Of a stretch of 17,319 nucleotides of DNA, positions 16,776 through 17,319 are shown one piece after another. The stretch is from Tritrichomonas foetus. Its lineage: Eukaryota > Parabasalia > Tritrichomonadida > Tritrichomonadidae. The position numbers were made by a program, and so were the translations under genes. Where the stretch lies: positions 1-17,319 of the forward strand of contig MLAK01001392.1 of assembly GCA_001839685.1 (NCBI GenBank), read 5' to 3'. The notes beneath the pieces were generated by a model that had not been told where the DNA came from, did no database searches, and saw only the letters and a list, made by a program, of their open reading frames with translations. The first letter of the stretch is position 1. Every line of letters starts with the position of its first letter.

Positions 16776-17319
16776 TATGGTATGCGTTTAATGATTAATT
16801 TCGAATAAAATTTTGAATGTTATCTATCTTTCTATTTCTCAACTTTTTTTTAAAAAAATTAGAAAGCATGGAAGATATTGTAGATGTGATGCTAATTAGC
16901 TGTGTAGGAAATGAATGAAAGGAATAAAAAAAGTAATCCATCATAAAAAAAATTTTAAATCTGAAACGATTTGACAAATCGTCATAAAATCACCTTTTTT
17001 TGAAGATTATCCAAGAGTAACCTGTGGTTTTTGAATTTGTTTCTCGTTGGAAGATTAGACCAAATAATGATTTAAAATAGATTAACTGATATTGAAAGGG
17101 TTAAATGTTTGAAAAGAAAAAAGTCAAATAATTTTTATGAATTATCTTGCCTATAAGATAGGTTATCATTTAAAAAATAAAAAAATAATCTAATACAAGT
17201 GAATAATATTTAATAAATGATTTGTAAATGAAAATAATGATTGATTCAGTAAATATTTTTTAAACATATTATTCGAAATGAGATTATTTTTCAATAATGT
17301 CGGGATGATCGACATTTTC
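16776..17319. other. AT-rich downstream region without a gene
   Basis: The 544 bp after the SecA-like gene hold no credible coding region on either strand. AATAAA at 16804-16809, 29 nt past the stop, could serve as a poly(A) signal (trichomonads use TAAA). A small inverted repeat (CCTAT-AAG-ATAGG, 17150-17162) is visible. No further feature can be supported. Confidence 0.5.

Overview
The window looks like nuclear DNA of a parabasalid (trichomonad) protist, most plausibly Trichomonas/Tritrichomonas. The reasons are strong AT richness, long intronless open frames, an ankyrin protein of the type greatly expanded in trichomonads, mariner and pogo-like DNA transposons, TCA(T)(A/T) initiator-like sequences just upstream of start codons, and stop codons embedded in TAAA (the trichomonad poly(A) signal) for three of the genes. 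The species assignment is inference; no rRNA or other marker is present.

Layout from left to right: (a) 1-2188, a plus-strand ankyrin-repeat gene with a BTB-like N-terminus, broken by two in-frame stops. (b) 2347-11392, one large minus-strand gene for a protein with about three tandem calponin-homology (CH) domain pairs. It is cut into three pieces by two complete, non-nested DNA transposons and also carries a 1-nt frameshift in an A8 run. (c) Inside it, 2846-5786 is a pogo/Tigger-type element (38-bp inverted repeats, TA target duplication, 640-aa DDD transposase). (d) Also inside it, 7616-8901 is a mariner element (26-bp inverted repeats, intact 336-aa DD34D transposase). (e) 11393-11735 is a divergent promoter region. 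(f) 11736-16775 is an intact plus-strand 1679-aa protein with a SecA-type ATPase core, a long Lys/Glu-rich tract and two predicted C-terminal membrane helices. (g) 16776-17319 is AT-rich with no gene seen.

The most notable observations are the SecA-type motor in a eukaryotic gene with its own membrane anchors, and the CH gene, whose segments meet at the two transposon boundaries. At the pogo site the frame is restored exactly by removing the element plus one TA. At the mariner site it is restored if the whole flanking TATATA is counted once. The SecA-like and CH genes are divergent neighbours of similar original size (about 1680 and 1600 codons). Any functional link between a membrane-anchored motor and an actin-binding-type protein is speculation from position only.
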